Shown: positions 1 to 7,034 of the stretch, one piece after another | Numbering within the stretch: position 1 is the stretch's first letter | Layout of the letters: each line of letters opens with the position of its first letter | Assembly (NCBI GenBank): GCA_019090405.1 | Contig: JAHRVZ010000313.1 | Span: forward strand, 1 to 8,710 | Source of the DNA: Paracoccaceae bacterium | GTDB taxonomy: Bacteria; Pseudomonadota; Alphaproteobacteria; Rhodobacterales; Rhodobacteraceae | Reading direction: 5' to 3' | DNA: 8,710 bases | Translations under genes and position numbers: made by a program | Notes under the pieces: model-generated | The model's database searches: none | The model's input: only the letters and a program-made list of their open reading frames with translations | Told to the model about the DNA's origin: nothing

Positions 1-919
1 GCTCTAGTGCTGACATCGACCCCATCGGTCCGCCCATCGAGCTGAACACAAGGTTCAGAATCTCGGCCAGCCCCAGCACAAAGAACACGCCGATCACCGC
101 CCCCGCGGTCGAGCCAAGGCCACCAACGATGATCATGGACACCGCCTCGATCGAAATGATCAGGCTAAAGCTGTCCACGTTCACAAAGCGGATCTGATAG
201 GCCATCAGCGCCCCCGCCACCCCCGCATAGAACGAGCTGACGACAAAGGCATAAAGCTTGTAACGCGCCACCGGAACACCCATCGCCCGCGCGGCAATGT
301 CCTGTTCGCGGATGGCCAGAAAGGCACGCCCGATGCGGCTGCGCTTAATGTTGGCAGACCCCAGTATGGCCAGCGTCAGCACCACCAGGATCAGGTAGTA
401 GAACGATTTGTCTGTGGCCAGTTCTATACCGAATATTGCCGGCTTGGGCGTCGATATACCGGACGACCCGTGGGTAATGGTTTCGGCGCTCAGGATGATG
501 TGGGTAATGATGATGGTAAAGGCCAGCGTGGTGATGGCCAGATACAACCCCTTAAGACGCAGGGACGGGATTCCCACCAGAAACCCAAAAGCCGCCGCCA
601 CCAATCCGCCCGCAGGCAGGCACAGCCAAAGCGGCATATTGTAATCAGCCGACAGAATGGCTGCCGTGTAGGCTCCGACCGCCAAAAATCCGGCCTGACC
701 AAAGGATATAAGTCCCGTCGTCCCGGTCAAAAGGTTCAGACCGATCACTCCGACCGCCACGATCATCATGCCGTTGATCAACGAGGTCACGTGGTTGGAC
801 AGCAGCATCGGGGCCACCAGTGACCCAATCACCAGCGCCACAGTCCAATAGATCTGGGTCGGGTTTCGAAACAGCGATATAAGTTCGCCATAGCTTTCCT
901 GAATGACACCTGTACGCAT
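1..919 (-). CDS. livM: LivM-type ABC transporter permease (3' end cut by window edge)
   Basis: This is an inner-membrane permease subunit of a branched-chain amino-acid-type (HAAT) ABC importer; it would pair with the LivH-type permease to form the substrate channel. The frame reads 306 codons from the ATG at 919 and is still open at position 1, so the C-terminus (probably a last membrane segment) lies outside the window. Visible family hallmarks are ISFGQAGF (residues 71-78), LKGLYLAITTLAF (122-134), the cytoplasmic stretch SRIGRAFLAIREQD (194-207) and IIVGGLGSTAGAVIG (263-277), among several hydrophobic segments. The ATG lies 3 bases after the livH stop, with an AAAGGG-like ribosome site 8 bases upstream inside the end of livH. 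Membership of the LivM family is clear from the motifs. The substrate is not readable from the sequence, and an amino acid is only one possibility given the CoA-metabolism neighbours. Confidence 0.93.
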   Translation of the reverse strand, partial: MRTGVIQESYGELISLFRNPTQIYWTVALVIGSLVAPMLLSNHVTSLINGMMIVAVGVIGLNLLTGTTGLISFGQAGFLAVGAYTAAILSADYNMPLWLCLPAGGLVAAAFGFLVGIPSLRLKGLYLAITTLAFTIIITHIILSAETITHGSSGISTPKPAIFGIELATDKSFYYLILVVLTLAILGSANIKRSRIGRAFLAIREQDIAARAMGVPVARYKLYAFVVSSFYAGVAGALMAYQIRFVNVDSFSLIISIEAVSMIIVGGLGSTAGAVIGVFFVLGLAEILNLVFSSMGGPMGSMSALE

Positions 920-922
920 GGA

Positions 923-1795
923 TCAGACCCTTTCGATCTCGGGCGTGCCGAACAGCCCGTAGGGGCGGATCATCAGAACCACCAGAATGACTAGAAAGCC
1001 GGAAATCTCTTTCAGACCGCGCCCGATATACCCTTCGGACAGGTTTTCCAGCAGGCCAATGAAGATGCCGGAAATGGCCGCTCCGAACACCGAATCCAGC
1101 CCGCCCAGAATGACCGCAGGAAAGGCGCGCAGCCCTTGATGCCACATGTCTGGTCCCAGACCGTAAATTGTGCCCAGCAACACACCGGAAATGCCAGCGA
1201 TCACCGCAGCGATGGCCCAGGCCAACGAATAGACACGGGTGACATTGATGCCCATCAACAGCGCGGTGGTTTCCCGCGCCGCCGTGGCCCGCATTGCAAC
1301 GCCCATGCGCGAAAACCGCAGAAAGGCCCACATGCAGAACACGCAAAGCGCCAGCAGGCCAATGGCATAAAGCTGTGACGTATATAGAAACACGATGCCG
1401 AATTCGACGCCGCTGTCGCCGATGTCGGTGGGCAGAACCAGCGGATCAGCCCCCCAGATCATCACTACGACCGCGCGGATCATCACCGCCAGACCGATGG
1501 TGACCATCACGGTTGAAAACACCTCTTGTCCAAGCATGGGGCGGATAAAGACCCGTTCGATCACCAGACCGACCACCCCCGAAAGCACGACGCAAACCGC
1601 CAGCAGCCCCCAGAATGGCAAAGCCCATGAACTGGCAATGGAAAACGCCATGTACGAGATCAGCATCATCACTTCGCCTTGCGCGAAATTGACCACGCTG
1701 GTGGCCTTAAAGATCAGCGCATATCCCATCCCGATCAGGCCATAGATCACGCCAATGGCGATGCCTGATACGCTAAGCAATATGAAATAGTCCAT
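923..1795 (-). CDS. livH: LivH-type ABC transporter permease
   Basis: This is the second inner-membrane permease of the HAAT-type importer, 290 residues and normal length for LivH. It is strongly hydrophobic, with apparent membrane segments near residues 5-28, 42-56, 61-80, 95-114, 140-159, 189-210, 236-250 and 264-277. LivH hallmarks are VVNFAQGEVMM (34-44), the cytoplasmic coupling region around GVAMRATA (165-172) with MGINVTRVY (181-189), FPAVILGGLDSVFGA (225-239) and the C-terminal RPYGLFG (277-283). The ATG at 1795 has an AGGGGA-like ribosome site just upstream and lies 10 bases after the stop of the acyl-CoA synthetase gene. livM follows 3 bases later. The gene is intact. It would work with LivM, LivG and LivF and with a periplasmic binding protein that is not in the window. 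Whether the cargo is an amino acid or a carboxylic acid is not shown by this sequence. Confidence 0.95.
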   Translation of the reverse strand: MDYFILLSVSGIAIGVIYGLIGMGYALIFKATSVVNFAQGEVMMLISYMAFSIASSWALPFWGLLAVCVVLSGVVGLVIERVFIRPMLGQEVFSTVMVTIGLAVMIRAVVVMIWGADPLVLPTDIGDSGVEFGIVFLYTSQLYAIGLLALCVFCMWAFLRFSRMGVAMRATAARETTALLMGINVTRVYSLAWAIAAVIAGISGVLLGTIYGLGPDMWHQGLRAFPAVILGGLDSVFGAAISGIFIGLLENLSEGYIGRGLKEISGFLVILVVLMIRPYGLFGTPEIERV

Positions 1796-1805
1796 GTTGA
1801 TTCCC

Positions 1806-3656
1806 CTAGCCGTAGATTTCCGCCATTTCAGCCTTGAATTTTGTCTCGATGACGTTGCGCCGCACCTTTTGCGTGGCAGTCAGCTCTCCATCATCATGGT
1901 CAAGTTGCTTTTTCAGCAGCACGAATTTGCGAATGTTTTCAACGCGGGCAAAGGCGTCATTGACCCTTGCCACCTCTTTCGCCACCAATTCCTGAACCGG
2001 CTTTAGGCCAGCAAGATGGCTAAAGGTGGTATAGGCCATGCCCTCGGCCTGAGCCCATTTTCCGACGGTGTCATAGTCGATCTGCAACAGCGCCCCAAGG
2101 AAATTGCGGCCTTCTCCAACTACGATCGCCTCGGAAATAAAGATCGAATCCTTCAGAGCATTTTCGATCTCTGACGGCGTGATGTTCTTGCCCCCCGAAG
2201 TGATGATGATGGATTTCTTGCGGTCGACAATCGCGATTTCACCGTTGTCCAGTTGTTCCACGACATCGCCGGTTTGCAACCAGCCATCAATGACGGTTTC
2301 GGCAGTGGCCTTGTCATTGTCGAGATAGCCCAGAAAGATGCTGGGATGCTTGATCTGCAATTCGCCATCATCGGCGATCTTGTACTGCAGTCCCGGTGCC
2401 GCAATCCCCGTTGCCCCAACCGTGGCTTTGTCGGCGTTCTGAAAGAACGCCAGACCTGCCGTTTCGGTCATGCCATAGACCTGATACAGCGGCACACCTA
2501 TGACCCGAAAAAACCGTACCACCTCGGGCGAGATAGAGGCTCCGCCAACAAAACCGCAATGCACCTTGTCAATCCCCATGAACCGCTGAAGCGGGTTGAA
2601 TACAAGGATCTGAGCCATGAATTGCCTTGCGCTTTCGGCTGCGTTCAATTGCCCGCCTGCCTCGATCTTGGCAAAATTCGCCCGACCAACCGCCAGTCCC
2701 CAGTGATAGATGCGCTGCGCTGTAGGTCGTGCATCCTGAATCCGGATCGTCGCGCTGTGCTGCAACTTTTCCCAGATGCGCGGCACGCCCAGAAACACCT
2801 GAGGGGCAATTTCGCGCAGGTTGACCTGAACCGTGTCGATGGATTCGGCAAAATTCACCTCGCCACCGATCATCAGGCTGAGGATAGTTGAGAAAATCCG
2901 CTCGGCCACGTGGCACAGCGGTAGATAACACACCACCGAATACCGATCCCGAGTTAGATTGAACTGATCAATCAGCGGATAAGATGCCACGATCAGGTTA
3001 CGATGCGAAAGCATCGCCCCTTTGGGCGGACCAGTGGTGCCCGAGGTATAGACCACAACGGCCGCCTCGTCCGGTTTGCCTGCCAGAACGGCATCGCGGA
3101 AAATGTCGGCGTCCTCAGGATGCCCCGAGGCATGATCAAGCCCCTCTTGCACCACCTCATCAAACGATTTCAGGCGGCTGCGGTCATAGCCGCGCATCCC
3201 TTTCATATCGACGCAGATAACCAGTTCAAGATCAGGGAACGCACCATCAGCAGCCTCGGCCTCGAGAACCTTGTCGACCTGTTCCTGATCACCGCATACA
3301 ATAACGCGGCTTTTCGAGTGTTTCAGGATATAGCTGAGTTCCGGCCACGGATTGGTCGGATAGACCCCCACGGTCATACCGCCCAGCGCCTGCGTGGCAA
3401 CGTCGGAATACAGCCACTCGGGCGTATCTTCGCTGGCCACGGCCAGACGGTCTCCGCGCCCGAATCCCATGGCATGCAACCCCAAGGCAAAGCCGCGCAC
3501 CTTGGCGAAATATTCGCCCCAGGTCGCCCGGTTCCATATCCCCAGATCCTTTTCCCGAACAGCCAACCCATCAGGAATGGTATCGGCCCAATGCATCATC
3601 AATTGAGGCAGCGTGATATCGCCGTTCTTGAGCGCCAGATTCAGATCATCCATCAT
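1806..3656 (-). CDS. AMP-forming long-chain-type acyl-CoA synthetase
   Basis: This is a 616-residue ANL-superfamily enzyme that would activate a carboxylic acid with ATP and CoA to an acyl-CoA via an acyl-AMP. Motifs appear in order: the phosphate-binding loop YTSGTTGPPKG (203-213), YGMTETAG (394-401), the GWLQTGD segment (458-464), the hinge around D478/R479 followed by SGGKNITPSEIEN, and a C-terminal LTATQKVRR in which K597 is the likely adenylation lysine. Its length and motifs fit the long-chain fatty-acid/AtuH-like branch better than short acetyl-CoA synthetases. No signal peptide is visible, so it is probably cytoplasmic. The gene sits between livG and livH. Its ATG at 3656 overlaps the livG stop as ATGA; a second ATG at 3653 is better spaced (7 bases) from the GGGGG ribosome site and could be the real start. 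Its position suggests it activates whatever the transporter imports. The acyl specificity is unknown. Confidence 0.93.
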   Translation of the reverse strand: MMDDLNLALKNGDITLPQLMMHWADTIPDGLAVREKDLGIWNRATWGEYFAKVRGFALGLHAMGFGRGDRLAVASEDTPEWLYSDVATQALGGMTVGVYPTNPWPELSYILKHSKSRVIVCGDQEQVDKVLEAEAADGAFPDLELVICVDMKGMRGYDRSRLKSFDEVVQEGLDHASGHPEDADIFRDAVLAGKPDEAAVVVYTSGTTGPPKGAMLSHRNLIVASYPLIDQFNLTRDRYSVVCYLPLCHVAERIFSTILSLMIGGEVNFAESIDTVQVNLREIAPQVFLGVPRIWEKLQHSATIRIQDARPTAQRIYHWGLAVGRANFAKIEAGGQLNAAESARQFMAQILVFNPLQRFMGIDKVHCGFVGGASISPEVVRFFRVIGVPLYQVYGMTETAGLAFFQNADKATVGATGIAAPGLQYKIADDGELQIKHPSIFLGYLDNDKATAETVIDGWLQTGDVVEQLDNGEIAIVDRKKSIIITSGGKNITPSEIENALKDSIFISEAIVVGEGRNFLGALLQIDYDTVGKWAQAEGMAYTTFSHLAGLKPVQELVAKEVARVNDAFARVENIRKFVLLKKQLDHDDGELTATQKVRRNVIETKFKAEMAEIYG

Positions 3657-4441
3657 CCTGCCCCCACTTCTTCATCCAGTTTATGCCCCAGATATGCCTC
3701 GATCACATGCGGATCGGCGCGAATTTCATCTGGCGTGCCATAAGCGATGCGTTCACCGAAATTCATCACACCGATATGGTCGGAAATATCCGTGACAATG
3801 CCCATGTCGTGTTCGATCATCATGACCGTGATCTCCAGCTCTTCCTTGAGATCAAGGATAAAGCGGGCGATGTCCTCGGTTTCTTCTGCATTCATGCCCG
3901 ATACCATTTCATCCAACAGCAACAGCTTGGGTTCGGTGGCCAATGCGCGGCCCAGTTCGACCCGTTTTTGCAACCCATAGGCCAGCGCGCCCACCGGCAC
4001 ATCGCGCACATGCTGGATTTCCAGAAAGTCGATGATGTCCTCGACCCGCCTGCGGTTTGCCCGTTCCGCCGCGCGGGTGGTCGGGCCAAAGATCAACCCT
4101 CCCAGAACGCTGGTTTTCATGTGGCTGTGGCGGCCGACCAACAGATTGTCGACGACGCTGGCGTGTTTGAACACCGCAAGGTTCTGAAACGTTCGCCCCA
4201 TGCCAAGCGCGGCAATCTTATGCGGGGCCACCTGGGTGATGTCCTTGCCATCCAGAGTGATCGTGCCGGATGTCACCGGAAAAATCCGGCTGATCAGGTT
4301 GAACATCGTTGTCTTGCCGGCCCCGTTCGGCCCAATCAAGCTAAAGATTTCGCCCTTCAGAACCGGAAAGCTGACTTCATTGACCGCCGTCACACCGCCA
4401 AATTTCTTAACCAGATTATCGACCTGCAAAAGCACACTCAT
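3653..4441 (-). CDS. livG: LivG-type ABC transporter ATP-binding protein
   Basis: This cytoplasmic ATPase of the HAAT-type importer is 262 residues from the chosen start. Visible parts are the Walker A motif GPNGAGKTT (37-45), the Q-loop glutamine Q86 in RTFQN, a signature region LAYGLQKRVELGRAL (153-167), Walker B LLLLDEMVSGMN (173-184) with D177 and E178, and the H-loop H211. The signature and the residue after the Walker B glutamate (Met instead of the usual Pro) differ from textbook LivG, but the catalytic residues are present. The frame could extend to a GTG at 4450, but the ATG at 4441 is preferred because AGAGGT lies 7 bases upstream and because it forms an ATGA overlap with the livF stop. 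The LivG-specific C-terminal part (FGERIAYGTPDEIRADPHVIEAYLG, about 228-252) is intact. The next gene, the acyl-CoA synthetase, starts on this gene's stop codon. Confidence 0.95.
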   Translation of the reverse strand: MSVLLQVDNLVKKFGGVTAVNEVSFPVLKGEIFSLIGPNGAGKTTMFNLISRIFPVTSGTITLDGKDITQVAPHKIAALGMGRTFQNLAVFKHASVVDNLLVGRHSHMKTSVLGGLIFGPTTRAAERANRRRVEDIIDFLEIQHVRDVPVGALAYGLQKRVELGRALATEPKLLLLDEMVSGMNAEETEDIARFILDLKEELEITVMMIEHDMGIVTDISDHIGVMNFGERIAYGTPDEIRADPHVIEAYLGHKLDEEVGAG

Positions 4442-5229
4442 GACAGCCACCTCTTGCGCCGTTTATAGTGTTTCACATCGCGCATGTTGCGGCGGTGACC
4501 GGATTCAGAAAAGCCCAGATAAAATTCCTTGACGTCTTCGTTGCTCAATAGCTTTTCCGGTGTTCCATCCATCACCACGCGACCGTTTTCGATGATATAT
4601 CCGTAGCTTGCGATCGACAGAGCCAGTTCGGCGTTCTGTTCCACCAGCAACACAGCGACGTTGCTTTCCTTCACCAGATCAGTCACCGCGCCAAAGATTT
4701 CAGTGATGATCTGCGGCGCCAGACCCAGACTGGGTTCGTCCAGCATCAACAGACGTGGGCGGGACATCAGCGCTCGGCCAATGGCGACCATCTGCTGTTC
4801 ACCGCCCGACAGATAGCCCGAGACCGTGTTGCGTTTCTCTTTTACGCGCGGAAAGATGGTAAAAACATAGTCCAGCGCATCGGCAGCAGCCGACCGACTG
4901 CGGGTGATGCCGCCCATCATCAGGTTTTCTTCGACGGTAAGCGGCTCAAACAACTGGCGTCCCTCGGGCACCATGACGATGCCGCTCCGCACGATTTCGT
5001 CAGGCTTGCGGCCAATCAGGTTTTTGCCACCAAACGTCATCGTGCCGCCGATGATATCACCATCTTCCGGATAGAGAACGCCGGAAATCCCCTTAAGGAT
5101 CGTCGACTTACCTGCCCCGTTCGACCCCAGAAGGGTGACGATTTTACCTTGTTCAACCGTCAGTGACGCATCGCGCACGGCCTCAATCACATTGTCATAA
5201 ACGATCTGGACGTTATTAACCGTCAGCAT
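4438..5229 (-). CDS. livF: LivF-type ABC transporter ATP-binding protein
   Basis: This is the partner ATPase of LivG in the HAAT-type importer, 263 residues from the chosen start. It shows Walker A GSNGAGKST (35-43), the LivF-typical VPEGRQLFEPLTVEENL (87-103), signature LSGGEQQM (140-147), Walker B LLMLDEPSLGL (160-170) with D164 and E165, and VEQNA (196-200), where Gln198 takes the place of the H-loop histidine, as is common in LivF. The protein ends in a basic tail of about 18 residues (246-263) containing HYKRRKRW, beyond the end of a standard LivF. The frame extends to an ATG at 5256, but the ATG at 5229 is preferred: AGGAG lies exactly 7 bases upstream and the protein then begins MLTVNNV, as LivF proteins usually do. 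This start lies inside the 3' end of the AtuA-family gene (14-base overlap), and the gene's stop overlaps the livG start, so translation is probably coupled on both sides. Confidence 0.95.
   Translation of the reverse strand: MLTVNNVQIVYDNVIEAVRDASLTVEQGKIVTLLGSNGAGKSTILKGISGVLYPEDGDIIGGTMTFGGKNLIGRKPDEIVRSGIVMVPEGRQLFEPLTVEENLMMGGITRSRSAAADALDYVFTIFPRVKEKRNTVSGYLSGGEQQMVAIGRALMSRPRLLMLDEPSLGLAPQIITEIFGAVTDLVKESNVAVLLVEQNAELALSIASYGYIIENGRVVMDGTPEKLLSNEDVKEFYLGFSESGHRRNMRDVKHYKRRKRWLS
4449..4454 (-). promoter_or_regulatory. Ribosome binding site for livG (decides start)
   Basis: AGAGGT on the minus strand, 7 bases before the ATG at 4441 and within the end of livF. The alternative GTG at 4450 overlaps this site and so has no usable spacing, which favours the ATG. 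Confidence 0.75.
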
Positions 5230-7021
5230 CGCCAATCTCCTCAAGATCATCGGCACGCGCCAACGCCGCAGGTACCGGCACGGCTATGTCCAGCAGCATC
5301 TGCGCATAACCTTTACCTTGCGGATCAATCCGTACCGACGCAATGCCACCACCGCCAAGCGCCTCGTGCAGCATAAAGTTCAGCGAATTTGAGCCGGGCA
5401 ATTCAAACCGCTCAACCGCGCCATTGCAGAAATGCGCAAAGTATTTCTTGACCACATCCGTGCTAAGAGCGGCTCGGATATAGGGTAAATATTCGGTTTT
5501 GCGCGCCATGATGCCGATATTGGCGATGTCGCCTTTGTCACCAGAACGACCCCAGGCCAGCGCCACCAGCGGCACCTGAACCGCATCCGCACCGGCATTG
5601 CCAACCTCGCCCGCGACCGATGCAGGTGGGGCAATTTTGATCGCATCATTGGATAGCGAAAGAGGTACGTCTTTGCCGTCGACTTCGACTGAGATCGGCG
5701 TATCGGTCTTTGCCTGTAGGAAGGAAAACAGGCGCACGACGGGCTGCACCTTTGGGCGACCCGAATAAAACCCGGTCAGACCCTGCGCGGTGGAAATCGC
5801 CATCGGAGCGACCTCTCCGGCGAAAATCTGCAATGCGGCGCGGTCATCGTGGCGCACGCCGATTTTTACCACCACCTCGCGGGTGCGGGCGCGGGCGTTG
5901 GCCCCGTAAGAGGATTCAGCGCCCAAAACTTCGATGCTGACTTCGTCAAATTCACCTAGGTTTCGATCACGGAACAAACGGTTGCAGCGGTCGATGATCG
6001 CATCGGCCACGCGCTGAGCCTTGGCCGGGGCGTCAATCGCCGCCAGCGTCAACGTGCTGATTGAACGCCATCCATCCGAATGGGTGGCTGATACTTTGTA
6101 ACTGTCGGTACGTCCCAATCCGCGCCCGCCTTTGACCAGAACGCGGTTTTCACCGGCCTGTTCCAGCGTCACATCGGACCAATCGCAAACCACATCCGGC
6201 AACAAATAGCGCTGTGGATCGCCGATTTCATACAACATTTGTTCGCCTGCAGAACCCGGTACAACCAATCCGCCGGTGTCGTCGGTCTTGGTCATGATGA
6301 AACTGCCATCGGCGGAGACTTCGACAATTGGCATGCCCATGTCATCCCAGCCCGGCACGTCCTGCCAGTCGGTGAAATTGCCGCCGGTGCCTTGTGGGCC
6401 ACACTCGATCAAATGGCCAGCCAGTGAACCCTGACTTAGTTTGTCCCAATCATCATCGCCCCAGCCGAATTCATGCATCAATGACCCAAGGGCCACGGCA
6501 CTATCAGCGCAACGTCCGGTGATTACGATTTCGGCACCCGCATCCAGTGCAGCAGCAATCGGGCGTGCGCCCAGATAGGCGTTCATGCTCATGGGATTGT
6601 CGGGGAATTCTACGCCCGAGAACATCTCGGTTGTGCCAGCCGCGCGTTTTTCATCGGCGCGACCCAACAGGTCATCGCCCAGAACCGCCCCGACGCTGAT
6701 GTCGATGCCGGCGTCTTTGGCAGCCTTGGTCAGAGCCTCGCAACAGCCACGCGGGTTGACGCCGCCGGCATTGGCCACAACCTTGATGCCCTGACGTTTG
6801 ATTTCAGGCAAATGCGGGGCCAAAGCGCGCGCAAAATCCGGGGCAAAACCTGCCTCGGGGTTTTTGGCGCGGGCGCGAGCCAGCAAAGACATGGTGACCT
6901 CGGCCAGATAATCGAACACCAGATAGTCAATATTGCCTTTGTTGACCAACTGGCCGATTGCTTCGGGGGTGTCGCCCCAGAAACCTGACGCGCAACCAAT
7001 TCTCAAAACCCGATCTGCCAT
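5216..7021 (-). CDS. atuA: AtuA-family protein (acyclic terpene utilisation family; DUF1446 plus C-terminal AtuA-like domain)
   Basis: This 601-residue protein belongs to the family named after AtuA of the Pseudomonas citronellol/geraniol pathway, whose biochemical role is not established. The large N-terminal domain (about residues 5-440, DUF1446) carries IGCASGFWGDTPEA (8-21), DYLAEVTMSLLARAR (37-51), NAGGVNPRGC (84-93), TGRCADSAVALG (168-179) and GHLIECGPQGTGGNF (202-216). A smaller C-terminal domain (about 485-583) carries LAWGRSGDKGDIANIGI (488-504) and NSLNFMLHEALGGGG (545-559). Length matches full two-domain AtuA. No signal peptide or membrane segment is seen. The frame extends to an ATG at 7048, but the ATG at 7021 is chosen because AGGGAG lies 7 bases upstream and MADRVLRIGC is a typical family N-terminus. 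The gene follows the hydratase-family gene by 11 bases and overlaps livF. Context implies a role in acyl-CoA catabolism, but orthology to Pseudomonas AtuA itself is not proven. Confidence 0.9.
   Translation of the reverse strand: MADRVLRIGCASGFWGDTPEAIGQLVNKGNIDYLVFDYLAEVTMSLLARARAKNPEAGFAPDFARALAPHLPEIKRQGIKVVANAGGVNPRGCCEALTKAAKDAGIDISVGAVLGDDLLGRADEKRAAGTTEMFSGVEFPDNPMSMNAYLGARPIAAALDAGAEIVITGRCADSAVALGSLMHEFGWGDDDWDKLSQGSLAGHLIECGPQGTGGNFTDWQDVPGWDDMGMPIVEVSADGSFIMTKTDDTGGLVVPGSAGEQMLYEIGDPQRYLLPDVVCDWSDVTLEQAGENRVLVKGGRGLGRTDSYKVSATHSDGWRSISTLTLAAIDAPAKAQRVADAIIDRCNRLFRDRNLGEFDEVSIEVLGAESSYGANARARTREVVVKIGVRHDDRAALQIFAGEVAPMAISTAQGLTGFYSGRPKVQPVVRLFSFLQAKTDTPISVEVDGKDVPLSLSNDAIKIAPPASVAGEVGNAGADAVQVPLVALAWGRSGDKGDIANIGIMARKTEYLPYIRAALSTDVVKKYFAHFCNGAVERFELPGSNSLNFMLHEALGGGGIASVRIDPQGKGYAQMLLDIAVPVPAALARADDLEEIGDADG
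5237..5241 (-). promoter_or_regulatory. Ribosome binding site for livF (decides start)
   Basis: AGGAG on the minus strand, 7 bases before the ATG at 5229 and inside the last codons of the AtuA-family gene. It supports the 5229 start over the in-frame ATG at 5256 and implies coupling of livF translation to the preceding gene. Confidence 0.75.
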
Positions 7022-7028
7022 GATATTT

Positions 7029-7034
7029 CTCCCT
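7029..7034 (-). promoter_or_regulatory. Ribosome binding site for the AtuA-family gene (decides start)
   Basis: AGGGAG on the minus strand, 7 bases before the ATG at 7021. It overlaps the TAG stop of the hydratase-family gene and supports the shorter start over the ATG at 7048. Confidence 0.75.

Noticed and set aside
645..1346. Minus-strand open frame of 233 codons straddling livH and livM in another frame
   Set aside because: It overlaps two permease genes that have intact hydrophobic segments and motifs in their own frames. The product is Arg/Gly/His-rich and not membrane-like.
2253..2891. Plus-strand open frame of 212 codons opposite the acyl-CoA synthetase
   Set aside because: It lies wholly inside a well-supported gene on the other strand and its product resembles no family I recognise.
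3003..3743. Plus-strand open frame of 246 codons opposite the acyl-CoA synthetase and the end of livG
   Set aside because: It is antisense to genes with clear family motifs. Its translation has low-complexity, His/Arg/Pro-rich content and no recognisable domain. Frames like this are common opposite GC-rich genes.
3683..4468. Plus-strand open frame of 261 codons opposite livG
   Set aside because: It mirrors the livG coding sequence, with no ribosome site or recognisable domain, and is rich in His, Gln and Asp as expected from a reverse-strand shadow.
923..5256. Assignment as a leucine/isoleucine/valine uptake system
   Set aside because: The Liv-type subunits fit the family, but the embedded acyl-CoA synthetase and the upstream acyl-CoA enzymes make a carboxylic acid cargo at least as likely. 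The family name alone does not show amino acid transport.
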